This document shows positions 43,733 to 53,769 of a stretch of 64,000 nt of DNA, piece after piece. The stretch lies in contig CAZHVS010000002.1 in the NCBI GenBank assembly GCA_964536015.1, positions 1-64,000 on the forward strand, read 5' to 3'. The position numbers and the translations under genes are program-made. Below the pieces are notes generated by a model. It saw only the letters and a list, made by a program, of their open reading frames with translations, ran no database searches and had not been told where the DNA came from. Each line of letters opens with the position of its first letter. Position 1 is the first letter of the stretch. Source of the DNA: CAZHVS01 sp964536015. Its GTDB lineage: Bacteria > Bacteroidota > Ignavibacteria > Ignavibacteriales > Ignavibacteriaceae.

Positions 43733-46504
43733 CTAATCGAGATTTAATCTCACAGTAAATATTTTCTTTGGGTTTACATCTACACTGATGCTGTTATCTT
43801 TATTTATTTTACATTTTTTAATATACTTTTCTTCAAGTGTAACCTGCTCTGCTTTAGTGATTTTTTTGAAGAATGAAATTTTTCCAGCTACTTTATTTTT
43901 TGTTGGATTGTAAAATCTAAGTACAAATCCATTTCCATCTTCAGCAACTTTAAAGCAGCTAAAAATCAAATCTGCAGGTTCAATTTTGAAAAAGTTCATT
44001 CTTGGAGGTAATTTGCCTTTTGAATTTCCCATCTGAACTAAAGACAGTTGATTATTAAAGTTCATTGCTTCTCTAAAGACTTCTCCTTTTTCCCAGTTTT
44101 CTTTATGAGGATAGAAGGCAATTCTGTAATTTAGTTTCCCAAGACATTGCGAACCTAATTGATGAGAATAGTCTTCTTTAGAACTTGGTTGAATTGTATA
44201 AGTAAATGCTCTGAACAAAGTGATTGCAACTGTCTTTTCTTTATCTTGCAACACTTCATATTCTTTTAGTCCATCAACTATAATTGCAGCACCAATTTTA
44301 TCATCGCTTAAATCTACAAAATTATGTAATGGGTAATCGTACATAGGCTGTTCAACCCAATTACTTGTATCAGGACGCTCTAATGAACGTTCTACAACAT
44401 CAAATTGTCCTTCTGCTTTTGATGTGGAAGCTTTTATTCCTGTTGGAAACATGATTCTTAGGCGGTGATTTACAGCAGCATTATCAACATTAATTTCAAA
44501 CTCTAATTTTCTTGAACATTTGGATAATTTGATAATTAAATCGATTGGAATTTTTACAAATTTTTTGTTTTGATTTTTTTTATGAACTCTATCGTAAGGA
44601 ATTTTCCAATCGTATTTTATTGATACAGAAGTAAAAAGATTTCCGTTTTCAATTACTCTTATGATTGGTTTTTCATTAATTGTAGTTAAAAATGGTTTTA
44701 GTGGAGTATGAATCCACGCGTGTCCGGCTTCACCTTCATCTAAGAAGTATGCAATTTCTTTAAACCACTTTTTTGTATCTTTTTGAAAGACATCAAGTGT
44801 TCCATTCTCGTTTACTATAACTTTTAAAAATTCATTCTCAAGAAAATAAAAACCATTTTCGAGTTTACATAGATTTATATTTTTTAACCTGGATTCATTT
44901 TTAGACGGAATAATTTTATGTAAGGAATATCCAAATGAAGGTATATTCTTTAAGTGCAGATAAACATTGTACCTTCTCATTTTAAAATACATAGGTCTGT
45001 CTATTAACTGCTCTAATACAGGCTCAACGTCTTCTACTGAAATAATTTGAAAATCAATTGTATTATTATTTACATCTTTTATCGTAAGCGAACCTTTATC
45101 CAAATCCTGAGAAATATCAATAACTGTCTGGACAATTTCTTCTCTTATAAATTGATTTGGATTTATTGCGAGAAGGAAAATATCATTATTGTTTTTTTCA
45201 GAATTAAAAGAAGTATTTATATTTTTTGCAATATATTTACACGCCTGTTCAAAAACACCTTTTGAAATTTCAATAACCTGTTTATATCTCCACATCATAT
45301 CGTAATGAATTTCGTCAAGACTGCAACCTCCGATTGAATCGTGAGCTGAATTTTGAATAAGATAATTCCATGCAATATTCAAGTACTCATTTTGAATATC
45401 ATTTCCTAAAAGTCTGGAAACAGAATTGAAAGGTTCAGCATAATATTGTATCCATCTTTCAGCATCAAAATTAGCTTGCTTCAGAAACATTCTTGCACTG
45501 GTTACATAACCATATAAATTTCCGCTTCTTAAATCATACTGAGCAGAACGACGTTCACCCTTCACAATCGGAAGAGATTTATGTCTTATATTTTTTTTCA
45601 ATTCATTTGTATAGTCTTCTAATGTTGAATGAAACACTTTAATTGAAGGGAAAATATTTATAATATCTTTTATAATTTGAACCGTTTTAATATTTGGTCC
45701 GCTTGAATCATGTCCTTCCATCCAAATAACATGTTGAGTTGTAAAATCATCAGCCTGTTTATTTACAATCGATTCGACTGATGATTTAATATTTTCTTTA
45801 TAATAAGTATCGACAGGAGCAATTACAAAATAATCCTCGTTGCACATTCTGGAATCAGCGAAATGAAAAGGAGTGCCGTTTCTGTTCCATTTATACTCAA
45901 CATCTGAAAAATATTCGTTATGAATTACCGGTCTGTAAATGTAGAAATAAAAATTGTATCGGGGCATTGTTGAAAACCTTGAAGCAAGAGCTTTTGTTCC
46001 ATCAGCACCTTCCCAAATAAATTCGGCTTTATCTGTATCAAGAGAATTAATTCCACGATAGAACATAATCAAATCAATTCCGAATTCATTATAGATTTGC
46101 GGCAATTGCGAAATTTGTCCCCACGAAAATGGTGAATAACCAACTTTAGAAACTCTCCCAAAGTCTTTACATATTTTATGTCCAAGTAACAGATTCCGAA
46201 TTAAATTTTCACCTCCAACAAGAAATTCATCCGGTAAAATGAACCAGGGACCTATAAATAATCTTTTTTCCTTAACAAACTTTTGAATTAGTGTTTTTTT
46301 ATGGGGTTTAATTTCACAATAATCAGTCAAAACCACAGATTGACTATCCAAATGAAAAGCTCTGTATTTAGGTTCTTTTTCCAATATTTCTAAAACTTTA
46401 TCAATCATTTCAACAAGCATTTGACGGTTGCGTTGAAAAGGGAAACGCCATTCCCTATCCCAGTGAGTGTTAGAAATAACATGAAATATTTTATCATTTC
46501 GCAT
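43733..46504 (-). CDS. GH38 alpha-mannosidase
   Basis: The 923-residue protein opens with FHVISNTHWDREWRFPF, the zinc-binding HxD of GH38, and later has NSAHDSIGGCSLDEIH, another GH38 hallmark. GH38 enzymes release alpha-linked mannose, or in some bacteria 2-O-mannosyl-glycerate derivatives. No signal peptide is present, so it works on imported oligosaccharides. It lies 68 bp upstream of the GH94 gene in the same operon. With GH94 and the NanE-type gene it points to breakdown of a mannose- or amino-sugar-containing glycan. Confidence 0.9.
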   Translation of the reverse strand: MRNDKIFHVISNTHWDREWRFPFQRNRQMLVEMIDKVLEILEKEPKYRAFHLDSQSVVLTDYCEIKPHKKTLIQKFVKEKRLFIGPWFILPDEFLVGGENLIRNLLLGHKICKDFGRVSKVGYSPFSWGQISQLPQIYNEFGIDLIMFYRGINSLDTDKAEFIWEGADGTKALASRFSTMPRYNFYFYIYRPVIHNEYFSDVEYKWNRNGTPFHFADSRMCNEDYFVIAPVDTYYKENIKSSVESIVNKQADDFTTQHVIWMEGHDSSGPNIKTVQIIKDIINIFPSIKVFHSTLEDYTNELKKNIRHKSLPIVKGERRSAQYDLRSGNLYGYVTSARMFLKQANFDAERWIQYYAEPFNSVSRLLGNDIQNEYLNIAWNYLIQNSAHDSIGGCSLDEIHYDMMWRYKQVIEISKGVFEQACKYIAKNINTSFNSEKNNNDIFLLAINPNQFIREEIVQTVIDISQDLDKGSLTIKDVNNNTIDFQIISVEDVEPVLEQLIDRPMYFKMRRYNVYLHLKNIPSFGYSLHKIIPSKNESRLKNINLCKLENGFYFLENEFLKVIVNENGTLDVFQKDTKKWFKEIAYFLDEGEAGHAWIHTPLKPFLTTINEKPIIRVIENGNLFTSVSIKYDWKIPYDRVHKKNQNKKFVKIPIDLIIKLSKCSRKLEFEINVDNAAVNHRLRIMFPTGIKASTSKAEGQFDVVERSLERPDTSNWVEQPMYDYPLHNFVDLSDDKIGAAIIVDGLKEYEVLQDKEKTVAITLFRAFTYTIQPSSKEDYSHQLGSQCLGKLNYRIAFYPHKENWEKGEVFREAMNFNNQLSLVQMGNSKGKLPPRMNFFKIEPADLIFSCFKVAEDGNGFVLRFYNPTKNKVAGKISFFKKITKAEQVTLEEKYIKKCKINKDNSISVDVNPKKIFTVRLNLD

Positions 46505-46536
46505 AAATACTCTTTAAAAAAAATAACTAAAAATTT

Positions 46537-47904
46537 TTATTTAATAAACAGGTTGTGTTTAAGTACTACTTCCATCACTCCGTTTTTTGCAATATGTGTA
46601 GCGGCAGTAAAATCGTGACCGCTGGTCTGTGCAAAAGGTACAGCCACACAAATTCCAATTCCTGCGGCTCTAATTGCAGTTGTTCCGCTTTCGCTGTCTT
46701 CGAAACCAATTACTTTATCAAAATCTTTTTTGGGAATTGCAAGTTGGTGCAAAGCAATACTGTATAAATCTCTGTGCGGTTTAAGTCGTATTTCGTTTGA
46801 ATCAGATGCTGTAACAAAACCATCATAAAATTTTTTATATGAACTAAAAGCATTAATAATTTTTTGTTTTCTTTTTTCAGAAATCTTCCAGGTATTCACT
46901 TCTTTTTGAAGAACTGAGAATACTTCAGTTAATACAATATTAGCTTCGTAAAAAATTGAAGAAGTTACAACAGCAACTTTAACAGGATTTTTTTCGAAAT
47001 AATTTGAAAGCGCAAATAAACGGTTCATCACAAATTTTTTATTGAATACTTCTTTTGTGGAAATATCTTTTTCATAAAACTGAAGTATAAAATCGTCGGT
47101 TAATTTTGTAATCTCTTTACCCAACAATCCTTTTATAAGTGCAAGAAATAATGCTATTCCAGGCAACGGGGAAATAACATTTTTATTTTTATCTATCTGC
47201 AATTCCGCTGTAATAGTCTTTGCATTTCCAGATGCAATATCAGATAAGAGCTTGTGATAACGCTGGTAATAGATATCGGTACCAACTCTAACCATACTGT
47301 TTAATGAATCGACTTTTATAGATTTCAAAATTTTGTTTTCAAAATATGACACAAGTACGAGCAAGTCTTCTTCTGTAAAATCATTAGAAATATTTAACGG
47401 AAATTTTTTATCACGAAGAATAGAATCGCATTTCAAAGAATAAAGGTTATTAACTACTTCAGCTTTTCGACTTTTATCTTTTCCAATTAAAAGGGTCCAC
47501 AAAACTGCATAGATATAAGATTTTGAAAGCTCTTTTCTTTTAATTTCATTTTGATAAGTTTTAATTAAATATTCAACATGCTTGGTAGTGCTGTTACCAA
47601 TTATATGCGGATAATCTTTTTGGTGGTCTAATCCCTTCCAGGAATTTTTATCATTTCTTCCTGTTATTTTTCTAATCATAAACTCAAGAGAATGTATGCA
47701 TATCTCTTCTGTTGAAGTTGTAGTTCCATCCATATCCATAACTACGGCAGCCAGTTTCTTTATAGGAAGTGGAGTTGGAGGAGCTAGTGGATATAATTCA
47801 AAAGAAGGAAAAACATAAGCCGGATTTTGTACCACGACAAAATTTTTTCCTTTTGATTTTAAAAGTTCTACTGCTTCTAATTGAGTTATAAATTTTTTAT
47901 TCAT
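46537..47904 (-). CDS. HAD-superfamily hydrolase or phosphomutase
   Basis: The 455-residue protein holds DMDGTT (D57, D59) as the HAD nucleophile motif and GFEDSESGTTAIRAAGIG near the end, as in beta-phosphoglucomutase-like HADs. It is about twice the usual length, with a long helical insert between the motifs that may form an extended cap. The sugar operon suggests a sugar-phosphate phosphatase or mutase. It overlaps the phosphohexomutase gene by ATGA. Confidence 0.8.
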   Translation of the reverse strand: MNKKFITQLEAVELLKSKGKNFVVVQNPAYVFPSFELYPLAPPTPLPIKKLAAVVMDMDGTTTSTEEICIHSLEFMIRKITGRNDKNSWKGLDHQKDYPHIIGNSTTKHVEYLIKTYQNEIKRKELSKSYIYAVLWTLLIGKDKSRKAEVVNNLYSLKCDSILRDKKFPLNISNDFTEEDLLVLVSYFENKILKSIKVDSLNSMVRVGTDIYYQRYHKLLSDIASGNAKTITAELQIDKNKNVISPLPGIALFLALIKGLLGKEITKLTDDFILQFYEKDISTKEVFNKKFVMNRLFALSNYFEKNPVKVAVVTSSIFYEANIVLTEVFSVLQKEVNTWKISEKRKQKIINAFSSYKKFYDGFVTASDSNEIRLKPHRDLYSIALHQLAIPKKDFDKVIGFEDSESGTTAIRAAGIGICVAVPFAQTSGHDFTAATHIAKNGVMEVVLKHNLFIK

Positions 47905-49331
47905 TTTACATTTGATGTTAAAATATTTTTTCCTGAATTTAATATTGCCTGAACCTCTTCTGCAGAGTCACCTTCCGCATAAATTCTGAACATTGGTTCT
48001 GTTTCTGAACTTCTTAATAAAAGCCAGCGGTTCTTACCTTCAAGATAAAATTTAATTCCGTTAATGATATTGCGACTACTAAAAAATGTTTTAATAGATG
48101 TTACATTAAAACTGCTAATTTTAAGAGGAATATGTTCTGATAGAAGAGGAAGTTTATTTAGTCTATCATCTTTCTCATAATTGAAATCAATACGGTTATA
48201 AAAAATTTTCCCAAATTGTTCTTCTTTCGATTTCAGATAATCGGATAATTTAAAATACTCTGAACTGGCAAGCATCTCTGCAATCAGAAGGGAAGACAGT
48301 AATCCATCTCTTTCCGGGATATGATTAGCAAATCCATAACCTCCGCTTTCTTCACATCCGATTGCAATTTCTTCTTCAATCATTTTTTCACAAATATATT
48401 TGAAGCCAACCTGTACGTCAAAAATTTTTCTCGATGAAGATTCAAAAAATTTAATTTTATCTGTAACAGATGAAGTTTTGACGATATGACCATTTATCTT
48501 CTTTTGATTAACAATGTAATCAGTCAGTAAAAGTATTGTCAATTGAGCGCTTAACCATTCTCCATTATCAAGTATAATTCCGATTCTGTCAGCATCACCA
48601 TCTGTTGCTGCTCCAAAAGAGAATGAGTCATTTATTTTTATGGTTTCTTTTAATGGAAGTAAATTTTTCTCGATTGGTTCGGCTAATCTGCCGCTGAAAT
48701 TTGTATCTGCTTTTCCAAATATTGTACTTGATTCAATACCATAATCCAATAAAAAATTTTCTAAAATTGTTTGTCCAGCTCCGGACATTGAATCAAAGAG
48801 GATTTTTATTCTTTTATTTTTAATAATCTCCAGATTAACATAGGATTTTATGTGTTCAAGGTAAGGTGAGAGTAAATCACATTTATGAAATTTATCCGCT
48901 TTTACGACAGGATTTTTATAGAGCAGATTTTCTATCTTTAAGGTATCTTCAGTAAAGAATGGTCCACCATAGTAATCTTTGAACTTTACTCCATTATATT
49001 CACGTGGATTATGACTTGCTGTTATCATTACTCCTGCATTTAATTTAAGCTTCTTAACAGAGAAGGAAAGCACAGGAGTCGGAATTAATTTATCAGATAA
49101 TAAAACTTCAATCGAATTGCCTGAAAGGACTTCTGCAAATATTTCTGCAAATTTTAAAGAATTTTTTCTCCCATCATAACCAATTGAGACTTTAATTAAA
49201 TTACTTCTATTTCTAATTTTAAGATAATCGGCAAAAGCTTGAGCGACAACTGAAACCGAATTTTCGTTAATTTCTTTATCCAGTTTACCTCGCCAGCCAT
49301 CTGTGCCAAAAATAATTTTTTGATTTATCAT
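47901..49331 (-). CDS. phosphoglucomutase/phosphomannomutase
   Basis: The 476-residue alpha-D-phosphohexomutase shows FGTDGWRG at the start, the active-site serine loop TASHNP (S106), the metal loop DGDADR and the C-terminal phosphate-binding RSSETEPMFRIYAE. It interconverts hexose-1- and hexose-6-phosphates. This fits well downstream of a GH94 phosphorylase that yields a sugar-1-phosphate. Glucose versus mannose preference cannot be told from sequence by eye. Confidence 0.92.
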   Translation of the reverse strand: MINQKIIFGTDGWRGKLDKEINENSVSVVAQAFADYLKIRNRSNLIKVSIGYDGRKNSLKFAEIFAEVLSGNSIEVLLSDKLIPTPVLSFSVKKLKLNAGVMITASHNPREYNGVKFKDYYGGPFFTEDTLKIENLLYKNPVVKADKFHKCDLLSPYLEHIKSYVNLEIIKNKRIKILFDSMSGAGQTILENFLLDYGIESSTIFGKADTNFSGRLAEPIEKNLLPLKETIKINDSFSFGAATDGDADRIGIILDNGEWLSAQLTILLLTDYIVNQKKINGHIVKTSSVTDKIKFFESSSRKIFDVQVGFKYICEKMIEEEIAIGCEESGGYGFANHIPERDGLLSSLLIAEMLASSEYFKLSDYLKSKEEQFGKIFYNRIDFNYEKDDRLNKLPLLSEHIPLKISSFNVTSIKTFFSSRNIINGIKFYLEGKNRWLLLRSSETEPMFRIYAEGDSAEEVQAILNSGKNILTSNVK

Positions 49332-49333
49332 TT

Positions 49334-50032
49334 TTATAAAACTTTTTTTATTTCTTCAACAAACCAACTTGTTATAACTCTTGGACGGGTAATTGCTGTT
49401 CCGACTACAACTGCCCAGGCTCCTCTTTGAATCATTCCAGCCGCAAATTCAGGACGATTAATTTTTCCTTCAGCAATTACAGGAATGTGCAATTTCGAAC
49501 ATAATTTTTCAACAAGCAGAAAATCAGGTTGGTCTTTTGTATAATGCATTGTTTCAGGTGTATATCCGCTTAAAGTCGATGATATACAATCTGCTCCAGA
49601 AGAAGCACACGCTATTCCTTCTTCGTACGTTGCAATATCAGCCATTACAATTACATCGTATTTTTTCTTTACAATAGAAATAAAATCTGGACCAGAAAGA
49701 TTTTCTCTTTTTCGAAAGGTTCCATCGATTGCAATAATTTGACAACCAGTCAGCATTAATTTTTCAACTTCCTCAAATGAGCCGGTAATTTTAACAAAAC
49801 CATCCTCGAAGTTAGATTTAATTAGTCCGATAACAGGAAGATCAATATTTTGTACAATCATTTTTGTCTTTTCAAATCCCTGAGAGCGAATACCTTTTGC
49901 ACCTCCCTGAAAAGCTGCTCTGGCAAATAGTGTTACCGCTTCTGCGGAATTAAATGGGTCATCTCCTTCAGATTGACAGCTTACAATTAATCCATTTTTA
50001 ATTTTTTCAAAAATCATTTCACTATTATCCAT
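49334..50032 (-). CDS. nanE: N-acetylmannosamine-6-phosphate 2-epimerase
   Basis: The TIM-barrel protein of about 232 residues matches NanE: GLIVSCQSEGDDPFN, GAKGIRSQG, PVIGLIKS, GCQIIAIDGT, and VIAEGKINRP with AVVVGTAITRP. NanE converts ManNAc-6-P to GlcNAc-6-P in sialic acid and ManNAc catabolism. I chose the ATG at 50030-50032, which has AAAGG upstream; the frame also extends 13 codons into the end of the hydantoinase gene. No NanA lyase or NanK kinase is in the window, so the sugar may enter by another route. Confidence 0.88.
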   Translation of the reverse strand: MDNSEMIFEKIKNGLIVSCQSEGDDPFNSAEAVTLFARAAFQGGAKGIRSQGFEKTKMIVQNIDLPVIGLIKSNFEDGFVKITGSFEEVEKLMLTGCQIIAIDGTFRKRENLSGPDFISIVKKKYDVIVMADIATYEEGIACASSGADCISSTLSGYTPETMHYTKDQPDFLLVEKLCSKLHIPVIAEGKINRPEFAAGMIQRGAWAVVVGTAITRPRVITSWFVEEIKKVL

Positions 50033-50045
50033 CACAAAACCTTTT

Positions 50046-52196
50046 TTACTTTTTACTTGCTGCAATAACAATTACATCTTCAGTAGATGGAACATTTTTT
50101 AATTCAATTTCGGCTAATGACAAAATTTGTGATTCAAGAATCAATCCACACATATCAATAATCTTTCTTCCGATGACCAGAAATAAATCCGGAATCAAAG
50201 CTCCTGCATCTCCATAAGTAGTCATACTTGAGATTATCTGGGAAATTTTTTGTTTAACCATTGCAGAATTTATTTGTTCAACAATTGCATCGTTTAATTG
50301 CAGTTTTATTGTTCCTTCAATATCAATTAGTCTTAGTTTTCGTACATCTTCTTTAATTAAATTAAAAAACTTGTTTTTGATTTGATGAGTAGTTACTGCA
50401 AATAAAAATTCAGTCCGTGCAGAGATGTTTGCTTCTGATGGAGCAACCCGCATTGACTTAGCTGCAATATTAATTATCTCTTCATTTGATAATTGTTTAA
50501 TGCCGAGTTCTTTAGTTCTCATTTCACTTGAACCCATTGCAGTTGCAATAACTTTTTTATTCTGATTATCAATCTCAATTGTAACCTCAACAGATTTTGG
50601 ATCAGCACCCATTTTGATTACTGAATCCAATGCTGATTTTCTTAATGATAAAATTTCTGTGTCAGTCGGATTAATTATATTTTTTTCAACAGAGTCGCGA
50701 ATAATTCCGAGTGCTGCACCAATTGCTGAAACAACTTCACAATTTTCTGTAATAGTATGGTTTAAATTCATATATTTAGAAGCAAAAGGAACAATTGCTG
50801 AAGCACCTCCGCCACCACCAACAAATTGAATTAATTCTTCATCAAGTTTGTATTCTCTTGCAAGTTGTTTAATAACTGGTTTTATTTTTTCAACTGAGAT
50901 TGTAAGAATATTTTTCGCAATTTTATCAGCAGACAGATTTAATTGATTGGCAAGAGAATTAAAACAAGAATCGATTGCTTCTTTATTTCCACTTCCGTGT
51001 CCTACTTCTTTTATAAGATTTAATTTGTAAGCTGCTTCTGTTGGAGTGACAGTAAATTTTTCTTGAGAAGAATCAATTTTGATTGCTAAATAATCTTGCG
51101 GATCATCTTTTAGTGGCTGAACATTTTCAATTTTCAATGAAGAGAAATTTTTATTACTGTATGCAACATAATTTAAATTAGCAATATGAGCTGAACGTGG
51201 ACCAACATCAATAATTTTTTTCCCTGTTATTCTTGGAACAGAACCTCCAGCAATTCCCAGAGTTCTTACATCAAGTGTTCTAAGAAATAATCTGTTCTTT
51301 CCTATCTGTGCCGATTTAACCTGAGGTTTTCCATTTTTAATGACAGAAATGTCTGTTGAAGTTCCACCGACTTCAATAAAAATTCCGTCTGATACTTTTG
51401 CATACATCAATGCAGCAGCTACTCCGGCTGCTGGACCGGAAAGCATAGTAAGAATTGGACGTTTTCTCATTTCATTAATGTCCATAATTCCACCATCGCT
51501 TCGCATTACCATCAAGGGAGCTTTTATTCCTGATTCACGCACCGCCTGCTCAGTCATATTTGCGGTCTCAAGCATTTTAGGCATCATACTTGCATTTATT
51601 ACTGCTGTTCGTGTTCTAACTCTTAAGCCATATAACTTTGAGATACTACTTGCAGCAGTAGCTAACAAGCCCATTTCTTTTGCTGCTTCAATTACAAATT
51701 CTTCATTAGCAGGATTATCAACTCCAAATGCTTCTGATGCTACAATTACCTCTGCACCTTCACCTAAAAGTTCATTAATTAAATCTTTAACTGTTTCTTT
51801 CCAGGAGAATTTACTTACATCTATGTATTTAAATCTTGTCTGAAGAAATTTTCCGGGTGATAATTCGATATTATTAGGATTGCTTTCTTTTTTAGCAACT
51901 TTTCCCTGAAATCCTTTTCCCATACCTATTACACCAACAGTTGCTACATCTCCTTCCAGCAAAGCATTAGTTGCCTGTGTAGTTGAATGTGCAATCATAG
52001 TAACTTCTTCAGGCTGAATCTTTGCTTCATCAATTAACTTAAGCATTGAATCAACTACACCTTTTGCAACACCATTTTCAGATTTGTGAGTTGTCGGTAC
52101 ACAGGATTTGCCAACGATAGAAAAATCAGAAATATCTATACCAACTGCATGTGTAAATGTGCCGCCAACATCAATTCCAATTTTAATTTTACGCAT
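50046..52196 (-). CDS. hydantoinase/oxoprolinase family protein (HyuA-like)
   Basis: The 716-residue protein begins KIGIDVGGTFTHAVGID, an ATPase phosphate loop, followed by AHSTTQATNALLEGDVATVGVIG and LTMLSGPAAGVAAAL. These are typical of the A subunit of ATP-dependent hydantoinases, oxoprolinases and acetone carboxylases. The matching HyuB subunit is absent. The region VGGGGGASAIVPFASK near residue 460 is kept. It stands between a permease and nanE on a sugar operon. The true substrate is unknown; a cyclic amide or lactam is expected from the family. Confidence 0.85.
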   Translation of the reverse strand: MRKIKIGIDVGGTFTHAVGIDISDFSIVGKSCVPTTHKSENGVAKGVVDSMLKLIDEAKIQPEEVTMIAHSTTQATNALLEGDVATVGVIGMGKGFQGKVAKKESNPNNIELSPGKFLQTRFKYIDVSKFSWKETVKDLINELLGEGAEVIVASEAFGVDNPANEEFVIEAAKEMGLLATAASSISKLYGLRVRTRTAVINASMMPKMLETANMTEQAVRESGIKAPLMVMRSDGGIMDINEMRKRPILTMLSGPAAGVAAALMYAKVSDGIFIEVGGTSTDISVIKNGKPQVKSAQIGKNRLFLRTLDVRTLGIAGGSVPRITGKKIIDVGPRSAHIANLNYVAYSNKNFSSLKIENVQPLKDDPQDYLAIKIDSSQEKFTVTPTEAAYKLNLIKEVGHGSGNKEAIDSCFNSLANQLNLSADKIAKNILTISVEKIKPVIKQLAREYKLDEELIQFVGGGGGASAIVPFASKYMNLNHTITENCEVVSAIGAALGIIRDSVEKNIINPTDTEILSLRKSALDSVIKMGADPKSVEVTIEIDNQNKKVIATAMGSSEMRTKELGIKQLSNEEIINIAAKSMRVAPSEANISARTEFLFAVTTHQIKNKFFNLIKEDVRKLRLIDIEGTIKLQLNDAIVEQINSAMVKQKISQIISSMTTYGDAGALIPDLFLVIGRKIIDMCGLILESQILSLAEIELKNVPSTEDVIVIAASKK

Positions 52197-52202
52197 TTAA
52201 AA

Positions 52203-53678
52203 TTATCTCATAAACAATAATGAACTTGCAATTAATCCAAGCAAAGCCCAGATCCATGTATAAGGAATAGTATTCCATAAAACTTTTTGAACATCAACAC
52301 GCATTTCATTCGCCAGCCAAACGTTTTGTGTATTGGTTGGATCACTTATTCCTTGTATTTGTCCTACCGAGAGAAGCAGTCCCATAATTGCACCAGGATT
52401 CATTCCACTTGCAAGAAAAATAGCTGCAATTCCATAACCCATTCCCCAAACATTTAATGGACCTCTGTATAATGCCAGAGGAGCAGCAATTGTGAAAACA
52501 ATAATATAAATAAATGGATTAGAAGGAATTATTTGACTCATAACAGGTTTTAACAAATTTAATACTGGCCAACCTGATTCGGTAAACTTTGCTGCAGCAT
52601 TTCCAGAAGGTCCCATAACAGCATTCAGAAGCATTCCGATTCCCAGCATTAAAGCTACTGCAGGCATTACAACTGAACCACCTTCAAGTATAGAACGAAT
52701 TAAAATATTCATACTTCCTTTTTTATAAGTTGAAATAAATCCATACAATAATCCACAGATAAAAGAAGCAATGAAGTTTATATTAAATAAAAGAATCAAG
52801 AATAGTGGAATTACAGGAATAAAGTAAGCTCCCCAGAAAATTTCATAATTGACATATTTTAAAAACAATCTGATTCCTGATATTATAAAAAGAAAAACAA
52901 TTCCTCCTCCAATTATATATTTCAAAACTATACCGGTGTTAACTAAAAAATTTTTTAAATTATCTTGAATAGCAATTGGTAATAAGTAGAAAGTAAAATA
53001 AATAATTCCCAAAACAAATATCACAACGAAGCTTCTCATACTAATTTTCTTAAAATCAATATCGTGACCATCCCTGTATAGTTGAATAGTAATATAAAGA
53101 ATTGCACCAGTAAAAGTAATTGCAAACATAATTAATGCAAATGACCGGACTTCATCTACTGACAACTTAAGAACATTAGTATATACCGCCCAGTTACCAA
53201 CATTAAGAGTCCCTCCCAGACTTAATCCAATAAGAAAAATACCAACAACAGTAATTGGTCCAACTCCAACTGAAGTTAGAATTGGAAGTGCAACAGTAGA
53301 AACCATTATAATGGCTCCTAATCCACCAAGCGTTGTAAATAGTAATGCAATTAGTATTAGCATCACAAGTGAAATTGTCCATGGTTTATCCCCTGAAAGT
53401 TCAGCACCTAATTTGATAAAAGATTCGGCTACTCCTGTTTTTTGTAAAAGAATGCTAATCATACTTCCGAAAATTGCAATAGTATATGCCTCTGATAATC
53501 TTGTTGCTCCAAGTCCAAGCACAAGTTCGATAGTATCTACCAAAGATACACCAGATACCAATGGAATAAGAAAAGCCATAATCGGCAAGGCGAGAAGGGC
53601 AGGGATTTTTCTTAAGAACATAAGAAAAGCAAGCCCTAAAAAGATTGTTAGTAGTAAAATAAGTTGTATTATTTCCAT
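52203..53678 (-). CDS. multi-pass membrane permease (ion-transporter type)
   Basis: The 491-residue protein has about 12 hydrophobic segments. It contains GGLGAIIMVSTVALPILTSV and GLSLGGTLNVGNWAVYTN, glycine-rich hairpins like those of the ion-transporter (GntP/CitM/DctM-like) superfamily. It has no ATP-binding domain. It is the first gene of the operon and most likely imports the substrate handled by the genes behind it. I could not assign the exact family or solute. Confidence 0.7.
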   Translation of the reverse strand: MEIIQLILLLTIFLGLAFLMFLRKIPALLALPIMAFLIPLVSGVSLVDTIELVLGLGATRLSEAYTIAIFGSMISILLQKTGVAESFIKLGAELSGDKPWTISLVMLILIALLFTTLGGLGAIIMVSTVALPILTSVGVGPITVVGIFLIGLSLGGTLNVGNWAVYTNVLKLSVDEVRSFALIMFAITFTGAILYITIQLYRDGHDIDFKKISMRSFVVIFVLGIIYFTFYLLPIAIQDNLKNFLVNTGIVLKYIIGGGIVFLFIISGIRLFLKYVNYEIFWGAYFIPVIPLFLILLFNINFIASFICGLLYGFISTYKKGSMNILIRSILEGGSVVMPAVALMLGIGMLLNAVMGPSGNAAAKFTESGWPVLNLLKPVMSQIIPSNPFIYIIVFTIAAPLALYRGPLNVWGMGYGIAAIFLASGMNPGAIMGLLLSVGQIQGISDPTNTQNVWLANEMRVDVQKVLWNTIPYTWIWALLGLIASSLLFMR

Positions 53679-53769
53679 ATTACAAAGATATTAAAAAATA
53701 AATTCTTTTGGATTTTTTATAGCTGCTAAATCAATTAAATTTGTTAAAGAAATTGGAAAAATATTAATA

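Noticed and set aside
51340..51843. 167-codon open frame on the plus strand
   Set aside because: It lies wholly antisense to the well-supported hydantoinase-family gene and has the proline/serine-rich composition of a mirror frame.
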